Shown here: one piece after another, positions 52,167-60,147 of the stretch
Position numbering within the stretch: position 1 is the first letter of the stretch
Layout: the number at the start of each line of letters is the position of its first letter
From: CANLBN01 sp050633825
GTDB taxonomy: Bacteria > Pseudomonadota > Gammaproteobacteria > Pseudomonadales > Cellvibrionaceae
Direction: 5' to 3'
Length of the DNA stretch: 64,000 bases
Assembly (NCBI GenBank): GCA_050633825.1
Contig: JBOEHG010000002.1
Location: forward strand, 1 to 64,000
Made by a program: the position numbers and the translations under genes
The notes under the pieces: generated by a model
Seen by the model: only the letters and a program-made list of their open reading frames with translations
Told to the model about the DNA's origin: nothing
Databases searched by the model: none

Positions 52167-52760
52167 ATGGCTACGATAGATCCAAACCTGCTCAAATTGC
52201 GCTTTAAAACTCCCCAACAATGGACCGATGTCGTCCTCCGTGACTTCAATCGCTTTCTCAATGACCATGCACAGGCAGAGAAAAAAGCCTCTGGCATGGC
52301 AATGTCTATGCTATCCCACTACCCCGACCGCCCTGAACTCGTCAGTGCTATGATTGATCTATCGATTGAAGAGCTGGCACATTTTCGAGAAGTTATAAGA
52401 CTTATGCAGGCACGCGGATTACAACTAGGCAGCGATGAAAAAGACCCTTATATCAATCAAATCCGACATCATTTGGGTAAAGGCAAGAGTGATTATATGC
52501 TCAACCGCTTACTTACGGCCGCCATTATCGAAGCTAGGGGTTGTGAACGCTTTGGCTTAATTGCTCAACATCATCCTGAGCAAGAGCTACAACAGTTCTA
52601 TCAATTAATTACTGATTCGGAGGCAAAACATCATATGCTGTTTATTGATCTCGCATCCTTATACTTTAATGAGAGAATGATTGAAACCCGTCTGGATGAA
52701 TTACTTGATATTGAAGCAGAAATTGTACAAGCACTTCCTTTTCGTTCTGCCCTTCACTAA
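52167..52760 (+). CDS. miaE: tRNA-(ms2io6A)-hydroxylase MiaE
   Basis: MiaE is a ferritin-like di-iron enzyme that hydroxylates the isopentenyl side chain of A37 in tRNAs reading U-start codons. The 197-residue protein has the carboxylate and His ligands in SIEELAHFREV, IIEARGCERFGL and DSEAKHHMLFID. Length is normal. It is divergent from fabV and leads a two-gene unit with the GT-A-like gene 13 bp downstream. Confidence 0.95.
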   Translation: MATIDPNLLKLRFKTPQQWTDVVLRDFNRFLNDHAQAEKKASGMAMSMLSHYPDRPELVSAMIDLSIEELAHFREVIRLMQARGLQLGSDEKDPYINQIRHHLGKGKSDYMLNRLLTAAIIEARGCERFGLIAQHHPEQELQQFYQLITDSEAKHHMLFIDLASLYFNERMIETRLDELLDIEAEIVQALPFRSALH

Positions 52761-52773
52761 AGATAAAAATAAG

Positions 52774-53991
52774 ATGGTAAAAAATTATGTGGCCACATAC
52801 CTTAAAAAATATGCTGAGCCAACAGCTAAAACAATTAATATGCAATTTCCCAGAAACTGCACATTTAATCACTGCCTGATTATTCCTGCCTACAATGAAA
52901 CACAGGGTTTTATTACGCGACTAATAGAAAAAACACCGCTATTATCCGGCAATTTACTCGTTATCCTTATTATCAACCAACCTGATAATACAGTTGAAAA
53001 ACAAGCAAATAAAAATTTATGGAAAGCGGTTCAGGTTACAGGTATCAAAGTTGATTCAAACCATAACCACCACTTAATACAGTCGGAAAAAAACAAAGCG
53101 ATCTATTTTTTAGCGATAAATTGCTTTGAAGGTAAGAACAAACTTCCCCGTAAAAACGGGGTCGGATTAGCAAGAAAAATAGGTTGTGATATTGCCTGTA
53201 GGCTAGCTCAAAATAAAATAGTAAAAACAGAATGGATACATACCACTGATGCAGATGCCCATCTACCCGAAGATTATTTTCTGCAAACATCTAACAATAA
53301 GGACTACAGTGCTGCTGTTTATAACTATCAGCATCACGGTTTAGACACTCCCCTAACACAAGCGACGCTACTGTATGAAAAAGCCCTTCATTACTACGTG
53401 GAGGGATTAAGTTATGCAAATTCTCCCTATGCATTTCATACACTAGGTAGCTGCATTGCCATTAACATTACTTACTATGCTAAAGCACGAGGGTTTCCTA
53501 AAAAGGCCGGAGGAGAAGACTTTTACTTACTCAATAAATTGGCTAAACTAGGTAAAATAAAGACGCTAAATGGTGACGCGATTATTCTTGAAAGTAGAGA
53601 GTCAGATCGAGTGCCATTTGGCACAGGTCCTGCTGTTAAAAAAATAGCAGCCCTTAAAACACCGCAAACAGATTACCACTATTATAACCCTCTCATATTC
53701 GAAGAGCTCAAATCTGTTCTTAGCCACTTCCCGCTATTATTCGATGCTATACCTGAGCCTCAACAATGGATACAGCAGCTCTCAAACTCTACTCAAACGG
53801 CCTTGAGTGAAATTAATATACAGGACTTATTTGATCATTTGTGTAAACAAGTGAAAACCAAAGAACAGTGTATTAAAGATAGTCATGACTGGATGGATGG
53901 CTTTAAAACCCTTAAATTTATTCATGCACTCCGAAAAATCCTCCCTGACATTCCCTTAAATGATGCCATTACATCAGCAAAATTTCCCTAA
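52774..53991 (+). CDS. GT-A fold glycosyltransferase-like protein
   Basis: I chose ATG 52774, 13 bp after miaE; upstream starts would lie inside miaE. The 405-residue soluble protein opens with a family-2 like core: LIIPAYNET (about 33), VILIINQPDN, LARKIGCDIACRL, and the DxD-type TTDADAHLPEDYF (about 185). Later it has AGGEDFYLLNKLAKLGKI, the usual acceptor-side E-D pair. No transmembrane part is seen. It probably transfers a sugar, but the acceptor is unknown. Coupling to miaE is seen in some marine Gammaproteobacteria as I recall, and is not explained. Confidence 0.7.
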   Translation: MVKNYVATYLKKYAEPTAKTINMQFPRNCTFNHCLIIPAYNETQGFITRLIEKTPLLSGNLLVILIINQPDNTVEKQANKNLWKAVQVTGIKVDSNHNHHLIQSEKNKAIYFLAINCFEGKNKLPRKNGVGLARKIGCDIACRLAQNKIVKTEWIHTTDADAHLPEDYFLQTSNNKDYSAAVYNYQHHGLDTPLTQATLLYEKALHYYVEGLSYANSPYAFHTLGSCIAINITYYAKARGFPKKAGGEDFYLLNKLAKLGKIKTLNGDAIILESRESDRVPFGTGPAVKKIAALKTPQTDYHYYNPLIFEELKSVLSHFPLLFDAIPEPQQWIQQLSNSTQTALSEINIQDLFDHLCKQVKTKEQCIKDSHDWMDGFKTLKFIHALRKILPDIPLNDAITSAKFP

Positions 53992-53997
53992 AAAACG

Positions 53998-54009
53998 TTT
54001 GTATACAAA
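53998..54009. promoter_or_regulatory. palindrome TTTGTATACAAA upstream of rstA
   Basis: A perfect 12-bp palindrome lies about 95 bp ahead of the rstA start. It overlaps TACAAATCTATAACA, which resembles the TACAAATAGTTACA element after rstB, so autoregulation is possible. Confidence 0.35.
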
Positions 54010-54102
54010 TCTATAACAATTTAATACTAGAAAGAGTGGAAAAATGTGTTTATAACCTCTTATATTAGACCTAGATTAAATACGGCTTAGCATAATTTTA
54101 CT

Positions 54103-54858
54103 ATGGATATCAAAAATACCCCTTATCACTCCCTATTACTTGTTGAAGATGATCAACGCTTAGCAAACCTGATAAAGGAATATATGGAGAATCATGGCTT
54201 CCAAGTCAACATTGAAAACAGAGGTGATACCGCCACTGTAGCAATTCTTGAACAAAAACCAGACCTCGTCATTCTTGACCTAATGTTACCCGGTATTGAT
54301 GGCTTAGAAGTATGCCGCCGCATACGTCCACATTATGCCGGTATTATATTAATGTTGACCGCACAGGATGAAGACATCGATCAAATTGTAGGGCTAGAAT
54401 TGGGGGCAGATGACTATGTTGTCAAACCTGTTGAGCCAAGAGTCCTACTTGCGCGAATCAAAAGTTTACTTAGACGCATCCAAACTAAAAATACCCTGGC
54501 CGAAAAAATAGTCTCGACATTGGCCACCGGCACTCCCGCTAAAACAGAAATAATATCGGGGGCACTGTATATCAGCTTAAATCGTCGCTATGTATCCATG
54601 GATAACAAAGAGATCAAAGTAACAACGGGAGAGTTTGATTTACTATGGCATTTAGCTAGCCATGCAGGTTCAATATTAAGTCGTGACAATCTGTATAAGC
54701 ACCTTTGCGGAATTGAGTATGATGGCACTGATCGATCTATGGACATTAGAATATCCCGACTACGAAAACTACTACAAGATGATCACGAAGAACCCCAACG
54801 AATAAAGACCATTCGTAGTAAAGGCTACCTATTTGTTGTCGATGAGGAACAAGAGTGA
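54103..54858 (+). CDS. rstA: OmpR-type response regulator, RstA-like
   Basis: The 251-residue protein has a receiver domain (about 9-125) with LLLVEDDQ, phosphoacceptor Asp in LVILDLMLPG (about 58), LTAQDED and the lysine in DDYVVKPVEP. A winged-helix domain follows (about 150-245). It matches E. coli RstA well: ENRGD near the N terminus, GEFDLLWHLASHAGSILSRD, and YDGTDRSMDIRISRLRKLL. E. coli RstA has 239 residues. The downstream kinase gene overlaps by 4 bp (GTGA), so translation is coupled. Confidence 0.88.
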   Translation: MDIKNTPYHSLLLVEDDQRLANLIKEYMENHGFQVNIENRGDTATVAILEQKPDLVILDLMLPGIDGLEVCRRIRPHYAGIILMLTAQDEDIDQIVGLELGADDYVVKPVEPRVLLARIKSLLRRIQTKNTLAEKIVSTLATGTPAKTEIISGALYISLNRRYVSMDNKEIKVTTGEFDLLWHLASHAGSILSRDNLYKHLCGIEYDGTDRSMDIRISRLRKLLQDDHEEPQRIKTIRSKGYLFVVDEEQE

Positions 54859-56480
54859 GCCGTTTATTTATTACCTTATATCTTTTAATCCTAGCAGCTG
54901 CTTTCAGCTTTATGTTCGGTATTAATCCAGCTGTCAACTTTAGTTTAAGTGGAGCATTAGCCTCATACAATTACAAAGGGTTTCAAGGAACGGTTTATTT
55001 GCTTGACCAGCACATATTAAAAAAACATAACTCAACGATTATCTCAAGAGAAGAACTTAAAAACGAAACATTGCAAGAAATAATCAATATGTTTTCTTAT
55101 GAAATTAATTTAATTTCATTAAAAGATATTAATTTCACAGAAAAAGAAAAGAAAATATTTAAAAAATACCAAGCTATAGAGAGAGTAAAAGACAAGGGCG
55201 AATACTCTTATTTACCGTCGAAAGTTATCGCTGATCATATTTGGGAATTACAGGTTTTTCCAACACAAGATACTTTTAATCATGATCTGGTCATTGGAAG
55301 TGCTATATTAATAGAAAACCACATTAAGCAATATCCAACTAACGAGTGGAAACAGCACTTAAGCCAGCTAAACGAGCATTTTGGCTTACCAATTAGCTTA
55401 CACAAAATTGATAGTGAAGAAATATCGAGCTTTACTCCGGAAAAGAAAGCCTTATTAATGCAATATCGTATTGCTGGTTTTGATATCGATAAGGCTAACG
55501 AACGCTACTATTATTTAATCAAGAAATCCGATTATGTACTTAAAGCAGGCCCTATACCGCCTCCTTTTATTACGCGATATATATTACTTTTAGTCTGTAT
55601 AGGCTTATGCACTCTTTTCGCAACAGCCATTTACCTTTGGGTAAGGCCTTTATGGAGAAATTTATCCGCTCTACAAGAAGCCAGTAAAAAATTCGGCCAA
55701 GGAAGCTTTGATTCCAGAGTAAAGATCACTAAACTCTCTCCGATTCGCTCCAGCTTAGAGGCATTTAACAGTATGGCAGATAGAGTTCAAACCTTGATTT
55801 CGTCCCACAAAGATTTAACTAACGCAGTATCCCATGAAATTAGAACACCACTAGCAAGAATGCGTTTCAGCCTAGAAATGATGCAAACAGCGGACAATAA
55901 AAAAGACCAAGAGCGTTTTAGCAATGAAATAGAAACTGATATAGAAGAGCTTGACTCATTAATCAATGAATTATTAACTTATGCACGCTTTGAGCGTGAA
56001 CAGCCTGAAATCAATTATTCCAACATAGAAATCATTCCATGGCTGAAAAGTCAAATAACCCGCTCTCAAAAATTAACCAATACTATTTCAATAACCCTAG
56101 ATCACACATCAATAATAACAGAGGCTACATACCAATTTGAAAGTCGTTTATTAGCACGAGCCTTGAGCAACCTGATTCAAAATGCAATCCGTTACGCAAA
56201 AAAACAAATACATATTATTCTAGCAGAAGAAAACAGTTCTCTGTTAATCTCAATTGAGGATGATGGCGAAGGTATCCCAAAAGAAAAAAGAGACACTATT
56301 TTTGATCCTTTCACTCGTGCCGATAATAGTCGTAATCGGGAAACGGGTGGCTTTGGCATAGGACTCGCAATTGTCAAACAAATAACGGAATGGCACAAAG
56401 GTACTGTAATACTAACAGCGTCGCAGCTCGGTGGGGCAAAATTTACAATACACATTCCAATTGAAAACCAAGAAGCATAA
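54855..56480 (+). CDS. rstB: sensor histidine kinase, RstB-like
   Basis: Starts at GTG 54855 with GAGGAA just upstream, overlapping rstA by 4 bp. The 541-residue kinase has TM1 (about 3-21), a large periplasmic sensor (about 25-235; E. coli RstB has a shorter one, total 433), TM2 (about 238-262), a HAMP linker, the H-box VSHEIRTPLARMRF (about 327), and the N, G1 and G2 boxes LIQNAIRYA, DDGEGIPKE and GGFGIGLAIV. It should respond to envelope conditions; the signal is unknown. Sensor residues show no metal-binding cluster. Confidence 0.88.
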   Translation: MSRLFITLYLLILAAAFSFMFGINPAVNFSLSGALASYNYKGFQGTVYLLDQHILKKHNSTIISREELKNETLQEIINMFSYEINLISLKDINFTEKEKKIFKKYQAIERVKDKGEYSYLPSKVIADHIWELQVFPTQDTFNHDLVIGSAILIENHIKQYPTNEWKQHLSQLNEHFGLPISLHKIDSEEISSFTPEKKALLMQYRIAGFDIDKANERYYYLIKKSDYVLKAGPIPPPFITRYILLLVCIGLCTLFATAIYLWVRPLWRNLSALQEASKKFGQGSFDSRVKITKLSPIRSSLEAFNSMADRVQTLISSHKDLTNAVSHEIRTPLARMRFSLEMMQTADNKKDQERFSNEIETDIEELDSLINELLTYARFEREQPEINYSNIEIIPWLKSQITRSQKLTNTISITLDHTSIITEATYQFESRLLARALSNLIQNAIRYAKKQIHIILAEENSSLLISIEDDGEGIPKEKRDTIFDPFTRADNSRNRETGGFGIGLAIVKQITEWHKGTVILTASQLGGAKFTIHIPIENQEA

Positions 56481-56482
56481 CA

Positions 56483-56512
56483 CTACAAATAGTTACAATT
56501 AGCTACATACAC
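56483..56512 (+). promoter_or_regulatory. three 10-bp direct repeats, RstA-box operator
   Basis: CTACAAATAG, TTACAATTAG and CTACATACAC lie in tandem immediately after the rstB stop and 110 bp ahead of the MipA/OmpV start. TACAAATAGTTACA (56484-56497) matches the E. coli RstA box TACATNTNGTTACA at 11 of 12 fixed positions. Ten-base spacing is what OmpR-family dimers need on one face of DNA. This is likely the RstA operator driving the downstream gene. Confidence 0.65.
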
Positions 56513-56622
56513 TATTCACCTTAGTATTTCTGTTTACAAACACATAACGCTTTCACAACAGATTTTCAGGCATATCCACTCTACCATGATTGACTTTATC
56601 GGTCATCATTCAGGAGAAAGAT

Positions 56623-57402
56623 ATGCAAATCAAGACAACAAAAACCTTAGCAAAATTAACTATCGCTGGAATAGCACTTTTAAGCACTCATATTACTTAT
56701 GCTTCAGAAAAACCCACTACTAATTTTAAAATAGGTTTAGACATAAAAAACCATCTAGAAGAATATAAAGAAAATAGTGGTGACGATACAGCAGCATTAG
56801 ATATTTTCTTTGAATTTAAAGCTAATCGTTTTAATCTCAATAGAAAGTCTATTTATTATAATTTTATTGAGAACAAAACCATCAAAATTGGATTACTGGG
56901 AGAAAGCAACGGCACTGGTTTTGAAGAAGATGACCGTAAAATTTTTAAAGGAATGGAGGAAAGAGACAGCAGCTTTGACCTTGGTGTAAGAATGGCATTC
57001 ACTATACTTGATAATAGCGAACTGATTGTTAGTGCAACTTCCGATATAGCAGATAGTCATGAAGGCGATATTTATAAAATTCGATATCAACATACAATTA
57101 ATAGCGGTCGTTGGGAGTTAAAACCTGAAATTGGCTTTACACATTATAGTGATGAATTCATCGACTATTATTATGGTGTGCGTAAAAATGAAGCCACAGC
57201 GAATAGAGCTTTTTACAAAGGACAATCCGAAGCCATAGGGCATATTGGCTTAGCAATCCGTTATCAAATCAACCCGCGCTTACAATTACATGGCGATTTA
57301 AACCTAGAAACAATCTCCACCAGAATAGAAAATAGTCCTCTTGTCACACAAGACGAAAGCATCAACCCTAATGTATTTATTGGCTTAACTTACCAATTCT
57401 AA
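56623..57402 (+). CDS. MipA/OmpV family outer-membrane protein
   Basis: Start is ATG 56623, preceded by AGGAGA 8 nt upstream; an ATG at 56590 would add 11 residues. The 259-residue product has a signal peptide ending ITYA and a beta-barrel with MipA/OmpV hallmarks: FDLGVRMAF, YYYGVRKNEAT, IGLAIRYQI, NSPLV and the terminal FIGLTYQF. MipA binds murein enzymes in E. coli, while OmpV is porin-like. It is directly downstream of rstB and its operator, so it is the probable target of the two-component system. Confidence 0.82.
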   Translation: MQIKTTKTLAKLTIAGIALLSTHITYASEKPTTNFKIGLDIKNHLEEYKENSGDDTAALDIFFEFKANRFNLNRKSIYYNFIENKTIKIGLLGESNGTGFEEDDRKIFKGMEERDSSFDLGVRMAFTILDNSELIVSATSDIADSHEGDIYKIRYQHTINSGRWELKPEIGFTHYSDEFIDYYYGVRKNEATANRAFYKGQSEAIGHIGLAIRYQINPRLQLHGDLNLETISTRIENSPLVTQDESINPNVFIGLTYQF

Positions 57403-57412
57403 GGTATTCAAC

Positions 57413-58288
57413 ATGAAAACACTAAAATCATTTTTACTCTTATGCATCACCATTACTATTTTTAGCTGTGGGCATAGCGAGAACTATATCAAAAAAATGT
57501 ATCTTGAACTTGACCGAGAAATAGCAACAGACTACAAAAAATATGCCGAATTTAGTTTTGAGCAAGAAGAAAAAATCGACATCATTGCACAAGATATGCT
57601 GCTATGGCATCGTAAAGAAAAATTACCAGAAATTCGACAACTATTTACTGCTATTAGAGAAGAACTAAGCAGTACCGGTAGTTTAAATACTTCTTTGCTC
57701 AATGAAAGCATCAATACACTTAATAACCCATTTACATTTACAGCATCAGACGATATCTCCATGGCTTTCGCTCAATTTGCTTTTACTGTTAGTGATGCAC
57801 AGATAATACAAATCATTGAAGCGGTTAAATACGAAGAAAAGGAAGCAACAACCTTATTGGAAAATAGTAGTATCGCACAACAAACGACTCAAATTAAGAA
57901 GCGAATAAGGTCTATTTTTAAAAGTTTAGGTGTGCGGCTATCGAAGGAGATACTGAATGATATTGATGCAACCCTATCGCAAAGGGTCGATATAACACCA
58001 CAACAAATTATTGCTAATACTGATTGGAATAATCACTTTGTTGAAATCCTTGAACAACGCGACAATGTAACTCAAAAGCAGTTTACTGAACGCTTTGTAA
58101 AACACTGGGAAAAATCTGACAAAATCTATAAAAATGCTGACCTAGCAACATGGCTTACTAATCAACAAATCGTTGTCCAGTCACTAGAAAAAATTATAGA
58201 AACGCTAGATAGTGACGAAAAAGCTACTTTACACAAAAGACTGGGTAACTACATAAACGTTATTGACGAGTTAATGATTCAACCTTAA
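57413..58288 (+). CDS. DUF6279-like lipoprotein
   Basis: The 291-residue product has a lipoprotein signal (LLLCITITIFSC; Cys19 start of the mature part). The helical body has DMLLWHRKEKLPEIRQLF (about 61-78), the WHR(R/K)E-LP motif of DUF6279 proteins, whose function is unknown. It follows the MipA/OmpV gene by 10 bp and ends at a strong terminator, so it belongs to the RstAB-linked unit. It may be an accessory lipoprotein of the outer-membrane protein. Confidence 0.72.
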   Translation: MKTLKSFLLLCITITIFSCGHSENYIKKMYLELDREIATDYKKYAEFSFEQEEKIDIIAQDMLLWHRKEKLPEIRQLFTAIREELSSTGSLNTSLLNESINTLNNPFTFTASDDISMAFAQFAFTVSDAQIIQIIEAVKYEEKEATTLLENSSIAQQTTQIKKRIRSIFKSLGVRLSKEILNDIDATLSQRVDITPQQIIANTDWNNHFVEILEQRDNVTQKQFTERFVKHWEKSDKIYKNADLATWLTNQQIVVQSLEKIIETLDSDEKATLHKRLGNYINVIDELMIQP

Positions 58289-58311
58289 CAAACCCAAGAA
58301 CAGCGTAGGCA

Positions 58312-58350
58312 GCACTCCCCACAGTAAAAAGACTATTTGGGGAGTGTTAA
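58312..58350. terminator. bidirectional terminator after the DUF6279 gene
   Basis: Perfect arms CACTCCCC (58313-58320) and GGGGAGTG (58339-58346) enclose an 18-nt loop that can itself form a short AGT/ACT pair. It separates the converging DUF6279 and DUF4388-like genes. Confidence 0.82.
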
Positions 58351-58859
58351 CTTGCTTTTAGTGCAGCAGAAACTTCTTCTTTAAACTTAGCCTGATCGTC
58401 AAGATCATCCATCTGCTTAGAGAGACGTCGAATTAAATCGTCAACAGAATCTGCTTTTTGCGCTTCTTCATGAAAGATCAAATCAGCAATAGGGCCCACA
58501 TAGTCTGTAAAGATTGCTTCCACAACCGACTGGATTTGAGAATTGATTTGACTTGAAGATTGATCGCCACTGAATGAGCGATCATTGATCATATTGATAA
58601 TCTCAGAAGTCGGCGGCAATTCATTCACGATACGGCTAATAGCCCCCTCATGAAATTGGCTTTTCACCGCCATAAAGCCTGGAACCTGCTTCAGCACATC
58701 CATACCTGATGCGCCATGATACTTGATCGACTGCAATTCGCCCTTAACAAAAAATAGTTGCAACAACCGATCATTTGTCAGCTTTAAAAATAATGCGCCT
58801 GTGGCCTTTTTATTCCAATAACTCTTAATTTGGCTCACGATATCAAGCTGAGATGCCAT
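58347..58859 (-). CDS. DUF4388-like N-terminal domain protein, unknown
   Basis: The 170-residue cytoplasmic protein starts with a DUF4388/PATAN-like segment (residues about 5-60: SYWNKKATGALFLKLTNDRL, LQLFFVKGELQSIKY), often found in signalling proteins. The C-terminal half (about 100-170) is helical with VVEAIFTDYVGPIADLIFHEE and RRLSKQMDDLDD, which resembles a phosphotransfer or dimerisation helical module. It follows the Cache-HAMP gene by 27 bp and is likely its partner. No DNA-binding or catalytic motif is seen. Confidence 0.65.
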   Translation of the reverse strand: MASQLDIVSQIKSYWNKKATGALFLKLTNDRLLQLFFVKGELQSIKYHGASGMDVLKQVPGFMAVKSQFHEGAISRIVNELPPTSEIINMINDRSFSGDQSSSQINSQIQSVVEAIFTDYVGPIADLIFHEEAQKADSVDDLIRRLSKQMDDLDDQAKFKEEVSAALKAS

Positions 58860-58886
58860 GGTTTTACCTTATTTTACTCATTATTA

Positions 58887-59966
58887 TTATCCTTGTTTCT
58901 GCTTCCTTAGACGGCTAATAGCCATCTGGATAGTCTTAGCCATCCGCGAGGTCGCTTTTGCTAGATCGCCCAATTCATCCTTGCGATCAACACCCACTAC
59001 GTTCTCTACGAACATGCCTTTACTGTAGGAATCCGTAATTTCCGTTAGTTTCTTAATTGGGGTTGAAATATTGTAACTAATTAAGAAGGAAAGTAACAGC
59101 GTGATAATAACCGTCACTGCAGCTAGTATAATTGCATTGAATTTAGCGTCCAAATAATTACCATAAGCTTCCTTATAATCCTGCTGAACCACTAAGGTCC
59201 AATTCGCTCCAACTGCACGGGTTACGAATACTCTATCTTTACCATCGTGCTGTAATGTAGCCACTTGCTTACTTTGTAGATCTAATGAGGGATGAGTACC
59301 AAAATCTTGGAGATTGCCTACTAACTTACCACTCTGCTCACCATGAGCAATTAAACGCTTTTGATCGTCTACAAGGAAAGCATAGCCCGTTTGGCCTATT
59401 TTTGAGCGAGTAATATAATCAGAGATCGCCAATAAGGTTGAACACTGCGTGATGACACCGGCCATTTGCTGGCTAAAGTCTTTGATGGGCAGAGCAAAGC
59501 AATGTAAAGGGACAGGCTTAACTTTACCAATAAGCACTTGCTGACCAATATCTTGGCCTGCTATTACCTGTTTAAAGTACTCACGATCACTGTAATTACG
59601 CAGTGATTTACCATCACTTCTGGCAACTGCATCACCCTTTAAATCTTTAACAAAAATCAGCGATACCCACTCCAAATTCTCTTTTGCTGCTTTTAATACG
59701 GGAAGTTGCGCCGTTGCATCCATTGACTTAAAAGGCTCCATACTAGCAACAAATTTGGAGTTTCTGATATTTTTATCGACCCAATTATCAACCTGACTGG
59801 CAATCACCTCAGATGATTGCAGCAAGCGCTGCTCCACAACCCGTCTCTGATCAGCTTCATTCAAATAAATTTGATAGATAAAACCAGCAAGGGGAATTGC
59901 AGCAATAAGCAGACAATTCAGCAAAATTTTAGGGAAAATCTTTAGATTCTTTAACATCTGCACCAC
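58887..59966 (-). CDS. Cache-HAMP membrane sensor lacking an output domain
   Basis: The 359-residue protein has TM1 (about 9-29), a double-Cache-like periplasmic domain (about 40-270; LEWVSLIFVKDLKGDAVARSDGKSL, NYSDREYFKQV, GQTGYAFLVDDQKRLIAHG), TM2 (about 277-298) and a HAMP domain (about 300-350). It stops after HAMP: no methyl-accepting, kinase or GGDEF domain follows, though the stop is clean with no frameshift seen. The signal is probably passed to the DUF4388-like partner. It sits beside a TRAP transporter. Confidence 0.85.
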   Translation of the reverse strand: MVQMLKNLKIFPKILLNCLLIAAIPLAGFIYQIYLNEADQRRVVEQRLLQSSEVIASQVDNWVDKNIRNSKFVASMEPFKSMDATAQLPVLKAAKENLEWVSLIFVKDLKGDAVARSDGKSLRNYSDREYFKQVIAGQDIGQQVLIGKVKPVPLHCFALPIKDFSQQMAGVITQCSTLLAISDYITRSKIGQTGYAFLVDDQKRLIAHGEQSGKLVGNLQDFGTHPSLDLQSKQVATLQHDGKDRVFVTRAVGANWTLVVQQDYKEAYGNYLDAKFNAIILAAVTVIITLLLSFLISYNISTPIKKLTEITDSYSKGMFVENVVGVDRKDELGDLAKATSRMAKTIQMAISRLRKQKQG

Positions 59967-60101
59967 CTATTTCTTATAGTTATATTTTTAATATTGATAA
60001 CAACTAACTTTCTGCAACCAGTCAGGTAGCATCAGCCGATCATTTTTTAATATAGGCCCTGCGACTTAAACAGGTTGCCTAGCTCAACTAAATATGTAAG
60101 C

Positions 60102-60131
60102 CAGTCGCTTACCACTTGAGGCAAGCGACTG
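60102..60131 (-). terminator. hairpin downstream of dctM
   Basis: Arms CAGTCGCTT (60102-60110) and AAGCGACTG (60123-60131) enclose 12 nt just past the dctM stop, marking the end of the TRAP operon. The U-tract on the minus strand is poor. Confidence 0.6.
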
Positions 60132-60147
60132 ACAAAGGCGCCATCAC

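Noticed and set aside
58887..59966. Frameshift causing loss of a chemoreceptor domain
   Set aside because: No remnant of a methyl-accepting domain was seen in any frame downstream; the next gene starts 27 bp later with its own start codon.
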